Assembly (NCBI GenBank): GCA_002104905.1
Contig: MCFE01000197.1
Span: forward strand, 1-64,000
DNA: 64,000 nt
Reading direction: 5' to 3'
From: Basidiobolus meristosporus CBS 931.73
Taxonomy: Eukaryota; Basidiobolomycota; Basidiobolomycetes; Basidiobolales; Basidiobolaceae
Under the pieces are notes generated by a model, which ran no database searches, was not told the origin of the DNA, and saw only the letters and a list, made by a program, of their open reading frames with translations. The translations under genes were made by a program, and so were the position numbers. Positions 1-13,700 of this stretch are shown piece by piece; position 1 is the stretch's first letter, and each line of letters begins with the position of its first letter.

Positions 1-1740
1 TTCTCCTCAGAATAATTTTCGAGCAACTTGTCTTCACAGTCAATTATACCGGACATAGACTTGTCAAATTTAGCCATGTATTTAGATGAAGTAACCACAA
101 CAATAGCATGAGTCTCGCTGATTATAAATGAGCTACGTGCTTCTGGATAGTTGGGATCCATGGGAACATATGCTCCACCAGCTTTGAGAACTGCTAGCAT
201 AGCTACTATCATATCAACTGACTTGTCGATACATAGGGGGACCATGGACTCGACACCTACTCCAATCTCGGCAAGATAGTGGGCTAGTCGATTTGCCCTA
301 CTGTTCAACTCATGGTACGTGACAAACTCGCTGTCCTCGAACTGAACCGCTATGTTGTTGGGTGTTCGCACAACCTGTTCCTCGAACAGCGTGTGAATAC
401 ATCCATGGTGAGTGACATCGGCACTAGGTCCACTCCATTGTTGTAGCAGCTCATGTTCGTGAGCAGCGATGACGCTGAAGCTTCCGATCAGCGTATTTGT
501 ATTGCTGGCAATACGTTGCAGCGCTGTCTTCAGATGCTCAAATATCCACTTTGCCTCATCCTGAGACACAACATCCTCGTCGTACAACATGGACAAGTGG
601 TGCTCTCTCTTCCCAGTAGACAACTCCACGACTAGCGGGTAGCTTGCTGGCATGGCTGCCTTGACTTCCATCAGCCCAATCGACTCAAAGGTATGTCGCT
701 GGTCTCCTCCCGTGAGGTTCTGAACAACTAGCAAAGTGTCGAATAATGAGTCCATCTGACCGTTGCCCCACAGTTTCTGGATTTCCTGAAGTCCAATGTT
801 CTGGTATTGGCACTGCTCCAACTGAGCAGTATGTATCTGACTCAATACATCAAGGAGAGTCGAATCATCCTCAAGGTTCACTCGCACGGGTAGCGTGTTG
901 ATGCAAGGCCCACATATCTGGTCGATTCCACCCACTGGCACATTTCGGCCCGAGTTGACCACCCCGAATACGACATCCGAGCTACCAGTGTGCGCTCTCA
1001 GCACCAAAGACCAAGCCAGGTTCATTACCGTAGCAATGGTGATATTGTGCCTTCTTGCTAGCTCCGTGATGTCCACCTGGACCCGTTCCTCGATGCAGCT
1101 ACGCGTCTGCGGCTTTGTGGAAAACGATGTGTGCTTGGAGATGTGAGTTGCCGCTGCGCCATCTAGGACCCTTGACCAGTATTCTAGGGACTTGCCTCTA
1201 TCTAGGCCAACATTGTACTCAATAAAGCTAGCATATGAAGGCCTCTGTGGTAGATCCAGTGCGCGATATGCCCTCACAAGATCTTCAACGATGAGACCCA
1301 TGGACCATCCATCGTACAATGCATGGTGGATGGTCCATATGAGGCATCCTCCAGGTTGCTCACCACGCAACCAGGTAAAGCGGGTCAGCAGCTTACCTTC
1401 GGCAATTCCTTCCTCTCGGTCCTTCTGGAGTGTTTCTTGGATCTCGTGCTCCATCAAAGTCGCACTACCAGTAGCAATCTCCCTCCAGTCGATCATATCA
1501 TCCGATAGGACCACTTGCAATCCATTCAGGTGTGAGTTGCCACGGCTCACAAACACGATGGTAGTGCGGAGAATAGGATTTGATTTGATCACCGTTGACC
1601 AGGCCTTCTTTAGGCGCATGATATCAACACTCTCATCAAAGGAAAATACGTGCTGTGTGAGATACTCGGAGTTCGCTCGGAGCCCCAAGGCAAACAAGCC
1701 TTCTTGCAGTGGGACACATGGGTATACATCCTCGACACTG
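1..1740 (-). other. NRPS module 5: C5 and start of A5 (cut by window edge)
   Basis: C5 is the only one of the three repeated C domains with an uninterrupted path into HHALYDGWS (near 1325); it lacks the extra base found in C3 and C4. After the -1 indel at about 1759 the frame is open to position 1. The first ~215 bp of the window no longer match the repeat, so A5 leaves the homogenised block within its first 150 residues and probably has its own substrate pocket. Confidence 0.8.
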
Positions 1741-4700
1741 CTGATGGGGATCCCGTTGTTTGGACATCCACATTGAGCAGATCCTCGACCTCACCTGGCT
1801 CCAATTTGAGCAGCGAGAATTTCTCGATCTCCTTTGCTCTCACCCCATTGCTTACTGGAGAAGGTACCAGTTTGGCCATTTCTGTAATTGTCGGATGTTC
1901 AAACACTTGCTGGACCGTGATTTGGTAGCCTTGCTGGCGGGCTGCTGCCACAAGCTTGATGGCCACAATTGAGTCACCACCTAGACTAAAGAATGAGCTG
2001 TTGGTTCGGATCTGACTCTCCGCGATAATCAAAACTCTTGACCACAGCTTTATCCAACACAGCTCCATTTCGGTAGCAGGCAAAGATGAAGTTTCACCTT
2101 CAGATTTACTTAACGCATGCAGTTCCTCCGCATTCATATTATTAAGCATCTTCTTCAGCTCGCCTCGGTCTAGTTTTGCCATTCACATTAGTAGGAACTC
2201 GGCGAATTGGAATAATCATGTTCGGCTCCATATAGGATGGCAATTTTGTAGTAAGTAAGGTTTGTATCTCAGCAATCCACGTCATAAATTGCTCGGTCTC
2301 AGCAGCATTGTATAGCATAGTGCCCACGCGCTCAGTTAGCTGCTCATAGAAGTTTACCAGTGCAACCAAAATCTTGCGATTTGTTTCCTTATCAACAATC
2401 AGTGGAAGAACACAGGCTCTTGAAACCATTGGGTGTTCGTGAAGAATATGCTCAATCTCATCCAGCTCAATCCGCAATCCATTCAGCTTTATCTGGTTGT
2501 CCATTCTCCCAATCAACTCCACCGTCCCATCCATGTTGAATCGAGCCAGGTCGCCGGTGCGATACATTCGTTCTGCAGGGCTGTCTGGATTCGACACAAA
2601 GGCTGCAGCGGTCAGGTCGGGTCTGTTTAAGTATCCACGAGCCAACTGTGGACCAGACACGCAGAGCTCACCCACTGCACCCAAAGGAACTGGCCGTAGT
2701 CGGGAATCAAGAATGTATATCCTATTACGCCCAAATGGTAAGCCGATATTGCCACAAGACGTGCTTTCTGTGACCCGACGATTTACCATGAAAGCTACAG
2801 CTGACTCGGTTGGTCCATATGCATTGCTCAGGTGAGCCAGTGAAGCCCATCGGTCTTTCAAATCTGGAGTCATCATTTCACCGCCAAGGCACAGCCTTTT
2901 AACATGACAGTTCTTGTCACATTGCAATAAACTGGCTACCGAGGGCGTTAACATCAGAGTATTCACATTCATTACGGCAATCATCTCGTCTAGCTTAGAG
3001 TAGAGCGCCTCCTTATTGGCTAAGCAGGTCCGTGATCCAAAAAGCAACGGAACAAACACTTCGATCACAAACGCATCAAAGGTGTAACTAGCGAATTGGA
3101 GCACGGAGTCAACCATCTCCAGGCGCCATACATCCTGCATCGCAACAACAAAATTGAGGGTAGCCGTATGCTCCAGCAAGACTCCTTTCGGTACACCAGT
3201 TGAACCCGACGTGTAGATGACATAACACAGGTTGGCTCCCGTCAAGTTTGCTATGACTGGATTGGTGTCGGAATACTCCTCCAATTCCAAATCCTCAATG
3301 ACAACCACTGCAGGTACACTCCCTTGGAACCTGGATGTATAGCACCTGCTTACTAGTACAGTCTGAGCTGAGGTCTCTTTAACTATGAATCGGCTTCGCT
3401 CTTCAGGATTAGCCGGGTCCATTGGTACGTAAGCTCCACCAGCTTTGAGAACTGCTAGTATGGCCACCACCATATCAATGGATCTGTCGATACATAGGGG
3501 GACCATGGACTCGACACCTACTCCAATCTCGGCAAGATAGTGGGCTAGTCGATTTGCCCTACTGTTCAACTCATGGTACGTGACAAACTCGCTGTCCTCG
3601 AACTGAACCGCTATGTTGTTGGGTGTTCGCACAACCTGTTCCTCGAACAGCGTGTGAATACATCCATGGTGAGTGACATCGGTACTAGGTCCACTCCATT
3701 GTTGTAGCAGCTCATGTTCGTGAGCAGCGATGACGCTGAAGCTTCCGACCAGCGTATTTGTGTTGCTGACAATACGTTGCAGCGCTGTCTTCAGATGCTC
3801 AAATATCCACTTTGCCTCATCCTGAGACACAACATCCTCGTCGTACAACATGGACAAGTGGTGCTCTCTCTTCCCAGTAGACAACTCCACGACTAGCGGG
3901 TAGCTTGCTGGCATGGCTGCCTTGACTTCCATCAGCCCAATCGACTCAAAGGTATGTCGCTGGTCTCCTCCCGTGAGGTTCTGAACAACTAGCAAAGTGT
4001 CGAATAATGAGTCCATCTGACCGTTGCCCCACAGTTTCTGGATTTCATGAAGTCCAATGTTCTGGTATTGGCACTGCTCCAACTGAGCAGTGATGTATCT
4101 GACTCAATACATCAAGGAGAGTCGAATCATCCTCGAAGGTTCACTCGCACGGGTAGCGTGTTGATGCAAGGCCCACATATCTGGTCGACTCCACCCACTG
4201 GCACATTTCGGCCCGAGTTGACCACCCCGAATACGACATCCGAGCTACCAGTATGCGCTCTCAGCACCAAAGACCAAGCCAGGTTCATTACTGTAGCAAT
4301 GGTGATATTGTGTCTTCTTGCTAGCTCCGTGATGTCCACCTGGACCCGTTCCTCGATGCAGCTACGCGCCTGCGGCTTTGTGGAAAACGATGTGTGCTTG
4401 GAGATGTGAGTTGCCGCTGCGCCATCAAGGACCCTTGACCAGTATTCTAGGGACTTGCCTCTATCTAGGCCAACATTGTACTCAATAAAGCTAGCATATG
4501 AAGGCCTCTGTGGTAGATCCAGTGCGCGATATGCCCGCACAAGATCTTCAACGATGAGACCCATGGACCATCCATCGTACAATGCATGGTGGAATGGTCC
4601 ATATGAGGCATCCTCCAGGTTGCTCACCACGCAACCAGGTAAAGCGGGTCAGCAGCTTACCTTCGGCAATTCCTTCCTCTCGGTCCTTCTGGAGTGTTTC

Positions 4701-7700
4701 TTGGATCTCGTGCTCCATCAAAGTCGCACTACCAGTAGCAATCTCCCTCCAGTCGATCATATCATCCGATAGGACCACTTGCAATCCATTCAGGTGTGAG
4801 TTGCCACGGCTCACAAACACGATGGTAGTGCGGAGAATAGGATTTGATTTGATCACCGTTGACCAGGCCTTCTTTAGGCGCATGATATCAACACTCTCAT
4901 CAAAGGAAAATACGTGCTGCGTGAGATACTCGGAGTTCGCTCGGAGCCCCAAGGCAAACAAGCCTTCTTGCAGTGGGACACATGGGTATACATCCTCGAC
5001 ACTGCTGATGGGGATCCCGTTGTTTTGGACATCCACATTGAGCAGATCCTCGACCTCACCTGGCTCCAATTTGAGCAGCGAGAATTTCTCGATCTCCTTT
5101 GCTCTCACGCCATTGCTTACTGGAAAAGGTACCAGTTTGGCCATTTCTGTAATTGTCGGATGTTCAAACACTTGCTGGACCGTGATTTGGTAGCCTTGTC
5201 GACGAGCTGCTGCCACAAGCTTGATGGCCACAATAGAGTCACCACCTAAGCTAAAGAATGTATCGCTAATATCGATACCATCCTCGTCTATATTTAATGC
5301 TTGGGACCAGAGTGTAACCCAAATACTCTCATTCTCATTTTTGGATTGGGGATCTGCTGCGCATTTGAAGCTGTTAAATTTATGAATCTCCTCCTTAGCT
5401 GTTGACTGGTATAGGTCCATCAACGATCCTCTAGCAATTTTTCCACTTGAGTTCTTTGGCATCACTCCCAGCGGGAACCATATACATGGCACCATGTATG
5501 ACGGTAGCTTGAAGCGCACTAGCGCCTCTACTTGGACAAGTATATTTCTTACTGGTTCAACATATTCTTGATACAGTAGAGCACTCTCTGCCTTCTTATG
5601 TAGCAGGCTAGTAAATTCTAAAAAGGCCACCAGTGTTTTACGATCGGTTGCCTTGTCTACAGCCAGCGGGAGAACGCAGGCTCTTGAAACCATTGGGTGT
5701 TCGTGAAGAACATGCTCAATCTCATCCAGCTCAATCCGCAATCCATTCAGCTTTATCTGGTTGTCCATTCTCCCAATCAACTCCACCGTCCCATCCATGT
5801 TGAATCGAGCCAGGTCGCCGGTGCGATACATTCGTTCTGCAGGGCTGTTTGGATTCGACACAAAGGCTGCAGCGGTCAGGTCGGGTCTGTTTAAGTATCC
5901 ACGAGCCAACTGTGGACCAGACACGCAGAGCTCACCCACTGCACCCAAAGGAACTGGCCGTAGTCGGGAATCAAGAATGTATATCCTATTACGCCCAAAT
6001 GGTAAGCCGATATTGCCACAAGACGTGCTTTCTGTGACCCGACGATTTACCATGAAAGCTACAGCTGACTCGGTTGGTCCATATGCATTGCTCAGGTGAG
6101 CCAGTGAAGCCCATCGGTCTTTCAAATCTGGAGTCATCATTTCACCGCCAAGGCACAGCCTTTTAACATGACAGTTCTTGTCACATTGCAATAAACTGGC
6201 TACCGAGGGCGTTAACATCAGAGTGTTCACATTCATTATGGCAATCATCTCGTCTAGCTTAGAGTAGAGCGCCTCCTTATTGGCTAAGCAGGTCCGTGAT
6301 CCAAAAAGCAACGGAACAAACACTTCGATCACAAACGCGTCAAAGGTGTAACTAGCGAATTGGAGCACGGAGTCAACCATCTCCAGGCGCCATACATCCT
6401 GCATCGCAACAACAAAATTGAGGGTAGCCGTATGCTCCAGCAAGACTCCTTTCGGTACACCAGTTGAACCCGACGTGTAGATGACATAACACAGGTTGGC
6501 TCCCGTCAAGTTTGCTATGACTGGATTGGTGTCGGAATACTCCTCCAATTCCAAATCCTCAATGGCAACCACTGCAGGTACACTCCCTTGGAACCTGGAT
6601 GTATAGCACCTGCTTACTAGTACAGTCTGAGCTGAGGCTTCTTTAACTATGAATCGGCTTCGCTCTTCAGGATTAGCCGGGTCCATTGGTACGTAGGCTC
6701 CTCCAGCTTGAGAACTGCTAGTATGGCCACCACCATATCAATGGATCTGTCGATACATAGGGGGACCATGGACTCAACACCTACTCCAATCTCGGCAAGA
6801 TAGTGGGCTAGTCGATTTGCCCTACTGTTCAACTCATGGTACGTGACAAACTCGCTGTCCTCGAACTGAACCGCTATGTTGTTGGGTGTTCGCACAACCT
6901 GTTCCTCGAACAGCGTGTGAATACATCCATGGTGAGTGACATCGGCACTAGGTCCACTCCATTGTTGTAGCAGCTCATGTTCGTGAGCAGCGATGACGCT
7001 GAAGCTTCCGATCAGCGTATTTGTGTTGCTGACAATACGTTGCAGCGCTGTCTTCAGATGCTCAAATATCCACTTTGCCTCATCCTGAGACACAACATCC
7101 TCGTCGTACAACATGGACAAGTGGTGCTCTCTCTTCCCAGTAGACAACTCCACGACTAGCGGGTAGCTTGCTGGCATGGCTGCCTTGACTTCCATCAGCC
7201 CAATCGACTCAAAGGTATGGTGCTGGTCTCCTCCCGTGAGGTTCTGAACAACTAGCAAAGTGTCGAATAATGAGTCCATCTGACCGTTGCCCCACAGTTT
7301 CTGGATTTCATGAAGTCCAATGTTCTGGTATTGACACTGCTCCAACTGAGCAGTGTGTATCTGACTCAATACGTCAAGGAGAGTCGAATCATCCTCGAGG
7401 CTCACTCGCACGGGTAGCGTGTTGATGCAAGGCCCACATATCTGGTCGACTCCACCCACTGGCACATTTCGGCCCGAGTTGACCACCCCGAATACGATAT
7501 CCGAGCTACCAGTATGCGCTCTCAGCACCAAAGACCAAGCCAGGTTCATTACCGTAGCAATGGTGATATTGTGCCTTCTTGCTAGCTCCGTGATGTCCAC
7601 CTGGACCCGTTCCTCGATGCAGCTACGCGCCTGCGGCTTTGTGGAAAACGATGTGTGCTTGGAGATGTGAGTTGCCGCTGCGCCATCAAGGACCCTTGAC

Positions 7701-10700
7701 CAGTATTCTAGGGACTTGCCTCTATCTAGGCCAACATTGTACTCAATAAAGCTAGCATATGAAGGCCTCTGTGGTAGATCCAGTGCGCGATATGCCCTCA
7801 CAAGATCTTCAACGATGAGACCCATGGACCATCCATCGTACAATGCATGGTGGAATGGTCCATATGAGGCATCCTCCAGGTTGCTCACCACGCAACCAGG
7901 TAAAGCGGGTCAGCAGCTTACCTTCGGCAATTCCTTCCTCTCGGTCCTTCTGGAGTGTTTCTTGGATCTCGTGCTCCATCAAAGTCGCACTACCAGTAGC
8001 AATCTCCCTCCAGTCGATCATATCATCCGATAAGACCACTTGCAATCCATTCAGGTGTGAGTTGCCACGGCTCACAAACACGATGGTAGTGCGGAGAATA
8101 GGATTTGATTTGATCACCGTTGACCAGGCCTTCTTTAGGCGCATGATATCAACACTCTCATCAAAGGAAAATACTTGCTGCGTGAGATACTCAGAGTTCG
8201 CTCGGAGCCCGATTGCAAATAAGCCCTCCTGAAGTGGGGCGCATGGATACACATCCACCACATTGGCGATAGGAATCCCATTGTCTTGAACCTCGGAATT
8301 TAGTAAGCATTTCACCTCATCTGGCTTCAACTTGAGCAGCGAAAATTTCTCGATCTCCTTTGCTCTCACCCCATTGCTTACTGGAGAAGGTACCAGTTTG
8401 GCCATTTCTGTAATTGTAGGATGTTCAAACACTTGCTGCACTGTGAGAATGTACCCTTTCTGGCGAGCAACTTCTACGAGCTTGATAGCCACAATGGAGT
8501 CACCACCTAGACTAAAGAATGAGCTGTCGGCTCGGATCTGGTTCTCTGCTATCCCCAATACTCTAGACCATAACTTCAGCCAATGCAGTTCGGTATTGGT
8601 AGCTGGTAAAAATGGAGTATCATTTCCGGATTTACCTTGCGTAAATAGCTCCCCTCTGTCCATGTTGTAGAGCTTTTTTTTCAGCTCACCTCTATCTACT
8701 TTACCATTCGTATTAATGGGAACCTGTCGGATCGGTATAATAACGTTTGGCTGCATGTAAGGTGGTAATTTTGCTGCAAGAGTGGTACGTAACTCTTCAA
8801 TCCATTTTGCAAATTGCCTGGCCTCATTAGCGTCATATAATATAGTAGTTGAGTCTTCATTTAACTGCTCATTGAAGTTAGCCAGTGCAACCAAAATCTT
8901 GCGATCGGTTGCCTTGTCTACAGCCAGCGGGAGAACGCAGGCTCTTGAAACCATTGGGTGTTCGTGAAGAATCATGCTCAATCTCATCCAGCTCAATCCG
9001 CAATCCATTCAGCTTTATCTGGTTGTCCATTCTCCCAATCAACTCCACCGTCCCATCCATGTTGAATCGAGCCAGGTCGCCGGTGCGATACATTCGTTCT
9101 GCAGGGCTGTTTGGATTCGACACAAAGGCTGCAGCGGTCAGGTCGGGTCTGTTTAAGTATCCACGAGCCAACTGTGGACCAGACACGCAGAGCTCACCCA
9201 CTGCACCCAAAGGAACTGGCTGTAGTCGGGAATCAAGAATGTATATCCTATTACTTCCTAGTGGCTACCGATATTACTACACGAAGTATTTACATCAACA
9301 ACTGAGTTGACTATGAACGCGACTGCCGCTTCGGTAGGGCCATAGGCATTACTGAGAATAACCTTTGAAGCCCAAATATCACGGACTGTGGACGTTAGCA
9401 TTTCTCCTCCTACTATTAGCTTCTTGATACTTGGTACTCTCGCTGGCTTAACAGTACCGGCGATTGTCGTAATCATTACCGCAGCGGTGATGTTCATAGT
9501 GTTGATGGTATTCTCCAGATTGTTCATCAGGCTTTCTTTTTTAGCGATAACTACTCGAGCCCCAGCAAGGAATGTGGTAAATATCTCCAGTATCGAAACA
9601 TCAAAGGTGTAATTAGCAAATTGCAACACTCTATCTTGCGTATCAAGCCTCCAGTCTTCCTGATATGCATGGACGAAATTGACCACTGAACGATGCTCTA
9701 GTACCACTCCCTTTGGAACACCCGTGGATCCCGAAGTATAAAGTACATAGCATGGGTCGCTTGGCGACAGGTTCTCCATCATAGGATTCTCATTTGGGTG
9801 TTGGCCTATAGCATATGCATCAGTGTCCATTAATACTCTTGCACATCCTTCAAATCTGGTTCTCAGGACACTTGTAGTAATAACTACTTGAGCCTTGACT
9901 TCTTCAATGATGAACATATTTCGTTCCTTTGGGTTTTCAGGATCCAACGGTATATAGGCACCCCCAGATTTTAATACAGCTAGTATCGCAACTATCATAT
10001 CCACGGACTTTCCAATGCATATCGGTATTAACGGCTTGGGCGTGACACCTATATTAATTAGATAGTTAGCTAGACGATTGGCTCGCTTGTTTAGCTCCCC
10101 ATAGCTAACAAGCTCGTTTTCTTCCGTTTGTAGGGCGATCCTATCTGAACTGGACATAGCTTGCCATTCAACATAGCTATGTAGATATGCTTCGGGCTCA
10201 AACGGGCTACTATTGCTTCGAGAGAACGACTCCAGCATGTCCTTCTCAAGGTTGGGCATTTTCGGAATGCTCTCAAGCGTGGAAATCGGGCTAATGTTCA
10301 GCATTGCATCAAGTATCACATCCAGTCTCTGGAGAAAGAGCTCCGCTAGTGTTTGGTGTAACGTTTGGACATTGTAGTCCAAGCGATAAACAAACTTCTC
10401 ATTTCGCACGCAGATATTGAGTCCAAGGGGATACTCTGTTGGTTCAATTATCCTCAATCGCTTGAGCGAGAGTTCGCCCTTAGTGGAAGTTGCCTCGTTG
10501 GTCATCTCACTTGGCTGAAAGTTCAATATTGAGTCAAACGCAAGAGCACCGCCCTCTGCATTACTCCATTTTTTTATGGAGTGTAGGCCAGCATGCTGAT
10601 ATGGTATACTTGCAACCATATGGTCATGTATTTTTCTTAGCCAATCGTAGACTATGGCCTGTGGTTTATAAGAGACTCTCAGTGGCAGGGTGTTGATACA

Positions 10701-13700
10701 TGGACCAACAACTTTATCAACATTCTTCATGGGAATGTTTCTTCCGTTCACGAGAATCCCAAATATGCACTCATCAGCACCATAGTAAGGCTGAAGTATC
10801 AATCCCCAGGCAGCCTGAAACAGTGTAAATGTAGTAACCCCCGCTTTCTTCGCGAGATGCTGTAGGTCACCCGCCCGGAGTTCACTGTTGACTGACAACT
10901 GCACATATTCTTCCGCCAGATGGCCCGCATCGCCTAACTTTGGGAATACGCAAGGTTCGGTATTCATCAAGTAATTACACCAGAAATCTCTTTCTAACTG
11001 GCTCTTTTGTTGTCTCTGCTCTTCGATATGGTACTCGATATAATCCCTAAACGGTATGGTTGCTGGCTTGAGCGTATTGTTGTATGCTGAAAGTAGACAT
11101 TCCATGGTGATTCTATCTGACCAGCCATCATTAATCGCATGATGGCGGCTTATCACCAAAAGGGCACCTCCGTTGTTCTGGTGTATTAAGCAAAAGCGAA
11201 TGTTTGATTTCCCTAGTGGAAATCCTTTGGCTATGTCATCAGTAAGGTATTCGCTCAAGACATGGTCCACATCTTCGGCTTGTACTGGTAGATAGCCCAT
11301 ATCAGGCTCCATCTTTTTCAGGACAACCTGAAGGTAAGCACCGGAATCCTGATGTATATATGGATTATTGATGAATATCGTTCTCAATATTGGTAGGTCT
11401 TGGATGACTGCTCTCCAGGCGGATTTCAGTTTTTCGAAATCCCATGAACCAACAAGCTCATACACATCCTGGACATGATATAGACTTGGTGATCGCATAT
11501 TGCCCATGATGAGTCCTTCTTGAATTGGCGAGCATGGGTAGATATCCTCCGTATTTCGCACTCCATACTTGGGCAAAATCTCATCAATCAATTGATCCAA
11601 ATCATTAGCAGGCATGGAGAGAAGTGGAAGGTCCGAGACAGTAAACCGAGATACATCCTGATTCGCACAAGTAGTGATGGCTTCAAGTAACATTTCGCGC
11701 CAAGCCTTCATCCATCTCTCAATTATTGACTTTTCGTGTAGAGCTTGACTATACGAGATGGAAGCGCGTAGGGTATTGTGAAGCATGGTCACCTCAGCCT
11801 CAATGGCGTTCATTCGTCTCCATTGGGGTCCAATCATTTGCAGATCAAACTTGTACTGGTCGTCAACATCCTGTAATAATGCATTGGCTTTTTCCAAATG
11901 TTGAAAACGCCCTAGATAGTTGAAACCGACTTGCAAGGAATCCCTCTCAAATTCTCTAGAAGTCACCTCGTTCAAATACCGAAGAAGTCCGTAGTTGATA
12001 CCATGGTTAGGGATGCGTTGGCGTAGATCTTTGGTACGCTTGAGTACATCGATTATAGATTCATTGGATCCGGCAACGATATTCATTGGGTATATGGATG
12101 TAAACCAGCCGACTGTTCGTGAAATATCAATCAGGTCCGTCCATGGCTCACGGCCATGTCCCTCTGTAGCGATGCCCAGGGATTGAGTTTGGAATGTCAC
12201 ACAGTACGATGCAGCAAGTGATGCGAGCATAAAATCCACAGCCTTTGTTTTGTAAGCGGCATTACTAGTACCGAATAATAGTGTCGTATACTCTTCATCC
12301 AAAGAGAAGGATAACGTGTCTACGGTCGCCTGGGTGTTGAGTTGTGTTTTTGAGCCATCAATATTTAGCGGCTCTATGTACTCTTGACTAGGCCAGTCCG
12401 ACTGGCTCAATGTAGAAGCGTGAGCTCTAAGCATTCTGCTCCATGTTCTGAAGGATAGTGATTTGTAGGGCAATGGCTGTCCTTCCAACAGATTCTCAAG
12501 ATCTTCCCAAATTATTCGCCAGGAAACCAGGTCTATGATGTAGTGATGAATAGTCATGAATAGCAATTGCTGACCGTCTGAAAGATCATATAGAGCAAAG
12601 GCGAAGATTGGGCCAACTTCGATATCAAGGCTTTTTTGTAACAGACTGATTTTTTCTTGCAGCTCTTCCGGATCGAGCACATGATAACGCTTTACATCTA
12701 TGCCAATATCCTTTGTAGGTAGAATCCGTTGCTTCCAGCGACTGTCCACTTGTGAGAAACGAACACGCAACATGTCGTGGTGATCAATGAGCTTGTAGAG
12801 CGCTGTTTGCAAGTTGCCTGAAGAGATGGGGGTTTTCACTTTGACCAGCCACGACAAATGAAAGTGATTCACATTTGGCTGTTCCACTGCGAAAAACTGC
12901 TCCTGAATAGGTGTTAAAGGAATCTCATCCTCATCGAAGTCCCCTCCATCGACAACCTCGTACCCCTCCGATTCTATGGTAATCAACTCTGCAAAGTTAT
13001 TGAGCTGATGTATGGTCGGGTGTTGCAATATACTCTGCACCGATACTTTTACTCCCAATTGGCGACACATCGAGGATACCTGTATCGCAGAAATAGAATC
13101 GCCACCCAAATGGTAGAATGAATCATCTGTGCCTATGCGTGATGGATCAATATTCAGCACTGAGGCCCAGGCTGAGAGCAAGATTTGTTCAATGCGAGTG
13201 TTTGGTTTCGACTTCGCATTACTCTTGTTCAGCTCTGTACCAAGGCTACGAAGCTGGTCCAGATTACTCTCGTTGAAGATCCTCTCCAATGTTCGTAAAT
13301 CAGTCTTGCCGCTAGTGTTGACCGGAACTCGGGTAAGAGGCACCCATACAGTTGGCACCATGTATTTTGGCAGCTTCTGTCTTACTATACTCTGCAGAGC
13401 CTCTATTTTCGGGATAAGCTCAGCATTCTGATGACTGTCGATCACCTGAACTGAGGCAACATCATTGAGCGTACTTTTGAATGCCACAAAGGTCACAAGT
13501 GCACGTTGCCCTGCCTTTGATGTTGATTTGGTGCTAAGCAACCTGACTGATGCTCGAGCGACTTCGGAATACTGATGCAAAGCGTATTCGACTTCATCCA
13601 ATTCGATGCGCAAACCGTTCAATTTTACCTGGTTATCTTTACGACCAAGGATGGTGATAGATCCGTCGGTATTAAATCTTCCCAGGTCACCCGACCTGTA

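Larger units (their letters stand above)
215..9250 (-). repeat. Tandem NRPS module repeat, period about 3.26 kb, three copies
   Basis: The same landmark recurs at 453, 3714 and 6977 (spacing 3261 and 3263 bp). C domains and most of each A domain are nearly identical at the DNA level, with only a few substitutions per kb. Divergence is concentrated in the A-domain C-terminus and T domain: about 1960-2410, 5240-5660 and 8210-8880. The right edge falls inside A2 at about 9250 and the left edge inside A5 at about 215. This pattern fits recent duplication or gene conversion by unequal recombination. Confidence 0.9.

Noticed and set aside
1192-2835. Plus-strand open frames through the NRPS region (also repeated at 4455-6099 and 7716-9310)
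   Set aside because: They are antisense shadows of the NRPS. The minus strand carries all NRPS core motifs, and the plus frames repeat only because the modules repeat.
7809-8000. A small intron restoring the frame at the C3/C4 insertions
   Set aside because: The GTAAGC near the site would give a 48-nt intron, which is a multiple of three and does not fix the frame. The same sequence is coding in C5.
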